A stretch of 64,000 nt of DNA from SZUA-430 sp044220975 (GTDB lineage: Bacteria; Pseudomonadota; Alphaproteobacteria; Micropepsales; Micropepsaceae). Position numbers and translations under genes: made by a program. Location of the stretch: assembly GCA_044220975.1 (NCBI GenBank), contig JBGAPZ010000012.1, positions 1-64,000 of the forward strand, in the 5' to 3' direction. Below, one piece after another: positions 61,032 to 64,000 of the stretch; position 1 is the stretch's first letter; each line of letters opens with the position of its first letter. The notes beneath the pieces were generated by a model that saw nothing but the letters and a program-made list of their open reading frames with translations, was not told where the DNA came from and searched no databases.

Positions 61032-61041
61032 GAACAACGAT

Positions 61042-61665
61042 ATGATCGGCAAACTCACCGGCATCATCGACGAAATCGGTACCGACATGGCGGTTATCGA
61101 CGTCGGCGGTGTCGGCTACGTCGTCCACTGCGCGGCGCGCGTGCTCTCCAACCTGCCGCAGCCGGGCCAGCGCGCGACGCTGTTCGTCGAAACGCAAATG
61201 CGCGAGGACGCGATCAGACTCTTCGGCTTCACGACCAGCGAAGAACGCGAGTGGTTTCGCCTCATGCAAACCGTGCAAGGCGTGGGCGCGAAGGTCGCCC
61301 TATCGATCTTGAGCAGCATGAGCGTCCCTGACCTCGCCCGCGCCGTCGCATTCGAAGACAAAGCAGCGGTGGGCAGGGCGCAAGGCGTCGGCCCGAAACT
61401 CGCAGCCCGCATCACGGCCGAACTCAAAGACAAGGCGGCAGCCATCTCCGCGCCGCTGCACATCGCAAGAGGTGACGGTACAGTCGTCGGCTTCACAAAA
61501 CCGCAAGGCGCAGCAGCCGAAGCGGTGTCTGCGCTCGTCAACCTCGGCTACAGCCAAGCCCAAGCGAGCCAAGCGATCGCAACCGTCGTCGCCCGCGAAG
61601 GCAAAGAACTCCCGCTTCAAGCGATGATCCGCGAAGGCCTTCGCGCCTTGTCGAGCGCGGCGTGA
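61042..61665 (+). CDS. ruvA: Holliday junction branch-migration protein RuvA
   Basis: The 207-residue protein begins IGKLTGIIDEIGTDMAVIDVGGVGYVV. Its helix-hairpin-helix repeats contain LMQTVQGVGAKVALSILS and GRAQGVGPKLAARITAELKDK, and a C-terminal domain contacts RuvB. It starts 10 bases after ruvC and targets RuvB to the junction. Confidence 0.96.
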   Translation: MIGKLTGIIDEIGTDMAVIDVGGVGYVVHCAARVLSNLPQPGQRATLFVETQMREDAIRLFGFTTSEEREWFRLMQTVQGVGAKVALSILSSMSVPDLARAVAFEDKAAVGRAQGVGPKLAARITAELKDKAAAISAPLHIARGDGTVVGFTKPQGAAAEAVSALVNLGYSQAQASQAIATVVAREGKELPLQAMIREGLRALSSAA

Positions 61666-61700
61666 TAATGACGTTATCCAATCTGTTAAATAATAAGGTC

Positions 61701-61784
61701 GTCATGGCCGGCCTCCGAGCCGGCCACCCAGGGTCGGTGCTCAAGCGTGTGTCCCTGGGTGGCCGGGTCAAGCCCGGCCATGAC
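61701..61784. repeat. Palindromic repeat between ruvA and ruvB
   Basis: An 84-base inverted repeat has GTCATGGCCGG at its left end and its exact complement at the right end (61774-61784). An inner perfect 14-bp arm, CCGGCCACCCAGGG, lies at 61720-61733 with its complement at 61753-61766. It matches the style of dispersed GTCATGGCCGG intergenic repeats of alphaproteobacterial genomes. It can fold into one long hairpin inside the ruv operon. Confidence 0.82.
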
Positions 61785-61795
61785 GAGGGCATTTG

Positions 61796-62851
61796 ATGAC
61801 CAAACCCAACCGCCTCATCACACCCGAAACGCGCGACGACGACGCGGGTGAAGCGTCGCTTCGCCCGCAGACACTCGCTGAGTTCATCGGTCAAGACCAA
61901 GCGCGCGCGAATCTGAAAGTCTTTATCGACGCCGCGCGCGGCCGCAACGAAGCGCTGGATCACGTGCTTCTCGCGGGCCCGCCGGGCCTTGGCAAAACGA
62001 CGATGGCTCAGATCGTCGCCCGCGAACTCGGCGTCAACTTCCGCTCGACGTCAGGGCCCGTAATCGCGCGCGCGGGCGACCTGGCTGCGATCCTGACGAA
62101 CTTGCAACCGCGCGACGTGCTCTTCATCGACGAGATCCACCGCCTAAACCCCGCGGTCGAAGAAATCCTCTATCCGGCGATGGAGGATTTTCAACTCGAC
62201 CTCATCATCGGTGAAGGCCCGGCAGCGCGCACGGTGAAGATCGACTTGGCACCGTTCACGCTCGTCGGCGCGACGACGCGTTCCGGCATGATCACCAAGC
62301 CGTTGCGCGACCGCTTCGGCATTCCGCTGCGCCTCGAGTTCTACAAAGTCGAAGACTTGATCGAGATCGTAAGCCGCGGCGCGCGAATTCTAAGTCTGCC
62401 GCTCACCCCCGACGCCTCCCGCGAAATCGCAGCGCGCTCGCGTGGCACGCCCCGCATCGCCGGCCGCCTGCTGCGCCGCATCCGCGACTTCGCGGCCGTG
62501 GCCAAGATGGCAAAGGTGGACGCGAAAGCTGCCGACGAAGCGCTGACGCGCCTCGAAGTCGACAAGCGTGGCCTCGACAATTTCGATCGGCGCTACCTGA
62601 AGATCATCATCGACAACTACAACGGCGGCCCCGTCGGCGTCGAAACGCTGTCCGCCGCACTCGGCGAACCGCGCGACGCGCTCGAAGAAATCATTGAACC
62701 GTTCCTGCTACAGGAAGGCTTCGTCCAACGCACGCCGCGCGGACGCATGGCGGCGGGTATGGCCTACACGCATCTTGGCCTCACACCGCCGAAGGCGACG
62801 ACGCAGCAAACGCTGTTCGATACCGCGCGCGACGAGGACGCCGATGTCTGA
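61796..62851 (+). CDS. ruvB: Holliday junction branch-migration ATPase RuvB
   Basis: The 351-residue AAA+ motor has Walker A GPPGLGKTT, Walker B FIDEIHRL, sensor GATTRSGM and the C-terminal winged helix (LLQEGFVQRTPRGRMA). It drives branch migration with RuvA. ATG 61796 is taken; a TTG at 61793 adds one residue. A palindromic repeat separates it from ruvA, and its end overlaps the thioesterase gene by 8 bases. Confidence 0.97.
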   Translation: MTKPNRLITPETRDDDAGEASLRPQTLAEFIGQDQARANLKVFIDAARGRNEALDHVLLAGPPGLGKTTMAQIVARELGVNFRSTSGPVIARAGDLAAILTNLQPRDVLFIDEIHRLNPAVEEILYPAMEDFQLDLIIGEGPAARTVKIDLAPFTLVGATTRSGMITKPLRDRFGIPLRLEFYKVEDLIEIVSRGARILSLPLTPDASREIAARSRGTPRIAGRLLRRIRDFAAVAKMAKVDAKAADEALTRLEVDKRGLDNFDRRYLKIIIDNYNGGPVGVETLSAALGEPRDALEEIIEPFLLQEGFVQRTPRGRMAAGMAYTHLGLTPPKATTQQTLFDTARDEDADV

Positions 62852-63281
62852 GCCCACGATGGGCCGTTTTGACGGCAAGACGCATATCTTGCCGGCGCGC
62901 GTCTACTACGAAGACACCGACGTTTCCGGCATCGTCTATCATGCGAACTATCTGCGCATGATGGAACGCGGACGCAGCGAATTCCTGCGTCTCATCGGCA
63001 TCCACCACATGGTGATGATGGCGGGAGAAGAGCCCGTCGCCTGGACGATCCGCCGGATGGAAATCGACTACGCAAAACCCGCACGCCTCGACGACGCGCT
63101 GGAAATTCACACGCGCTACCGCACGCTGACGGGGGCAAGGCTCACCGGCGAACAATGGGTCAAATGCAAAGGCGTCGACCTCGTGACCGCCAAAATCGAA
63201 GCGGCGCTGATTACCATGACCGGTAAGCCGCGCCGCATTCCTGAAGAGGTGAAGGCGAAGCTCGCCTCCTACCTGGATTAA
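62844..63281 (+). CDS. ybgC: YbgC-family acyl-CoA thioesterase
   Basis: The 145-residue hotdog enzyme has the 4-hydroxybenzoyl-CoA thioesterase signature VYYEDTDVSGIVYHANYL (catalytic Asp) and MERGRSEFLRL. YbgC usually leads the tol-pal operon. Here it overlaps ruvB by 8 bases, but the next gene is convergent and not tolQ, so the usual ruv-ybgC-tol order is broken. Confidence 0.93.
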   Translation: MSEPTMGRFDGKTHILPARVYYEDTDVSGIVYHANYLRMMERGRSEFLRLIGIHHMVMMAGEEPVAWTIRRMEIDYAKPARLDDALEIHTRYRTLTGARLTGEQWVKCKGVDLVTAKIEAALITMTGKPRRIPEEVKAKLASYLD

Positions 63282-63926
63282 TTACCAGCGATACCCGAGA
63301 CCGACGCCGACGATGACGGGGTCGATGTCGACATTCGCGTGCACAAGGCCAGGCACGGTATCGAGGGTCGCCTCGGTGTTGATCCACACCTTCTTGACGT
63401 CGACGTTCAAGGTCCAGTTGCCGCCGATCGGAATATCGACGCCCGCCTGCAGCGCGAAGCCGAAGCTCGGATCGAATTCGGCGTGGTGCACGATCGGGTC
63501 GGCGTCGTCATGCCCGAAGAACATCGTGTAGTTCACGCCCGCGCCGATATAGGGACGGAAATCGGGATCGTCGGGCTGGAAGTGGTATTGCACCGTCAGC
63601 GTCGGCGGCAGCAACCAAACCGTGCCCAGATCGATGTTCGTCGGCTTGTGCGTAATCTTGTGTGGCGTCACGCCCAAGATCAGCTCCGCCGCCCAGTGCT
63701 CATCAAAGAAATAGGTGATGTCGAGTTCCGGAACGATCGACGTGTCGATGTCGACATCGCCGCCCAAGAGCGAAATATTGGCATCTTCGTCCGGCAGAAC
63801 GGTAATCAGCCGTCCGCGCACCATCCAGGGGCCTTTGGCGTCCGCTTCGGCCGGAAAGGAGATTGCGGCAATGGATGCAGCGAGCGCGCAGCCTAAGGTG
63901 GCTGTGGCGAAGAGGCGGTTTGTCAT
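63282..63926 (-). CDS. OmpW-family outer-membrane protein
   Basis: The 214-residue eight-stranded beta-barrel has a signal peptide ending near FPAEADAKG. The family strands include WMVRGRLITVLPDED, LDITYFFDEHWAAELILGVTPHKI and a terminal aromatic (GVGLGYRW) for BAM recognition. AGGAG precedes the ATG by nine bases. It may pass small hydrophobic molecules. It abuts the convergent ybgC. Confidence 0.92.
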   Translation of the reverse strand: MTNRLFATATLGCALAASIAAISFPAEADAKGPWMVRGRLITVLPDEDANISLLGGDVDIDTSIVPELDITYFFDEHWAAELILGVTPHKITHKPTNIDLGTVWLLPPTLTVQYHFQPDDPDFRPYIGAGVNYTMFFGHDDADPIVHHAEFDPSFGFALQAGVDIPIGGNWTLNVDVKKVWINTEATLDTVPGLVHANVDIDPVIVGVGLGYRW

Positions 63927-64000
63927 GGGAACGGACTCCTAAGCGGCGTGGGTTGTCCCACGACTAGCCGTGCCTGCCGCCCACGGCCTTGACCTAGGTC

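Noticed and set aside
1..64000. CRISPR arrays, prophage, insertion sequences, rRNA and tRNA genes
   Set aside because: No regularly spaced repeats, transposase or integrase motifs, or complete tRNA/rRNA signatures were recognised by eye. A covariance scan could still find a tRNA I missed.

Overview
This is a GC-rich, gene-dense bacterial chromosome segment. The gene families point to an alphaproteobacterium: the RcdA/DUF1465 protease adaptor, a TrcR/DUF1013-type cell-cycle regulator, paired YdcH/DUF465 proteins, DUF1192, an aa3-type oxidase subunit IV micro-protein, the three-gene proton-translocating transhydrogenase, COQ9 beside rpsU, DUF4164-zapA-6S RNA-fau, and an alphaproteobacterial YebC. 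I cannot fix the genus; a Caulobacterales-, Rhizobiales- or Micropepsales-like lineage is plausible. I recognised no rRNA, tRNA, prophage, insertion sequence or CRISPR array. This looks like core chromosome with a few unusual insertions.

Layout. 1-4.3 kb: a clipped TetR-type regulator diverging from an RND adaptor/permease pair. 4.4-5.9 kb: an orphan NtrC-class response regulator. 6.2-9.3 kb: a small lipoprotein coupled to an ABC1/UbiB-like kinase, then a hotdog thioesterase coupled to an alpha/beta hydrolase. 9.4-13.3 kb: an oxidase subunit IV micro-gene and the pnt operon, which carries an extra small membrane gene. 13.4-16.4 kb: a lipoprotein and an ABC-2 exporter. 16.5-20.5 kb: rpsU, def-coq9, purEK and a diguanylate cyclase. 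20.5-30.5 kb: YdcH proteins, an AraC regulator diverging from a putative HExxH protein, an acyl-CoA ligase, an MFS carrier, a TrcR-type regulator, a CPBP protease, a PadR regulator with a palindromic operator and a quinone oxidoreductase. 30.5-37.1 kb: rcdA, rpmE, an ABC exporter, suhB and efp. 37.2-44.3 kb: a minus-strand run tkt-gap-pgk-fba-thiE followed by a redoxin/2-oxoglutarate oxygenase fusion. 44.6-52 kb: a DUF885 protein, a cell-wall enzyme group (L,D-transpeptidase, VanX-type dipeptidase, beta-lactamase-fold hydrolase) and a large beta-propeller. 52.5-54.7 kb: DUF4164-zapA-6S RNA-fau and a YmdB-type phosphoesterase. 54.7-64 kb: an MMPL exporter, yebC, several envelope proteins, ruvCAB-ybgC and an OmpW-type porin.

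How the genes work together. The tkt-gap-pgk-fba run supplies the lower glycolytic/gluconeogenic and pentose steps. ThiE, at its end, makes the thiamine phosphate precursor of the TPP that transketolase needs. PntAA/AB/B makes NADPH from the proton gradient. COQ9 and the ABC1 kinase both fit quinone metabolism. RcdA and the TrcR-type regulator indicate CtrA-type cell-cycle control. The L,D-transpeptidase and D-Ala-D-Ala dipeptidase overlap by 4 bases and probably act together in peptidoglycan remodelling.

No complete new defence or mobile system stands out. The best leads are: a thiE whose homology runs past every conventional start codon to an AUC codon overlapping the fba stop; the extra membrane gene inside pnt; the HEGRH-containing periplasmic protein; the lipoprotein/ABC1-kinase pair; the redoxin-oxygenase fusion; and the coupled cell-wall enzymes.
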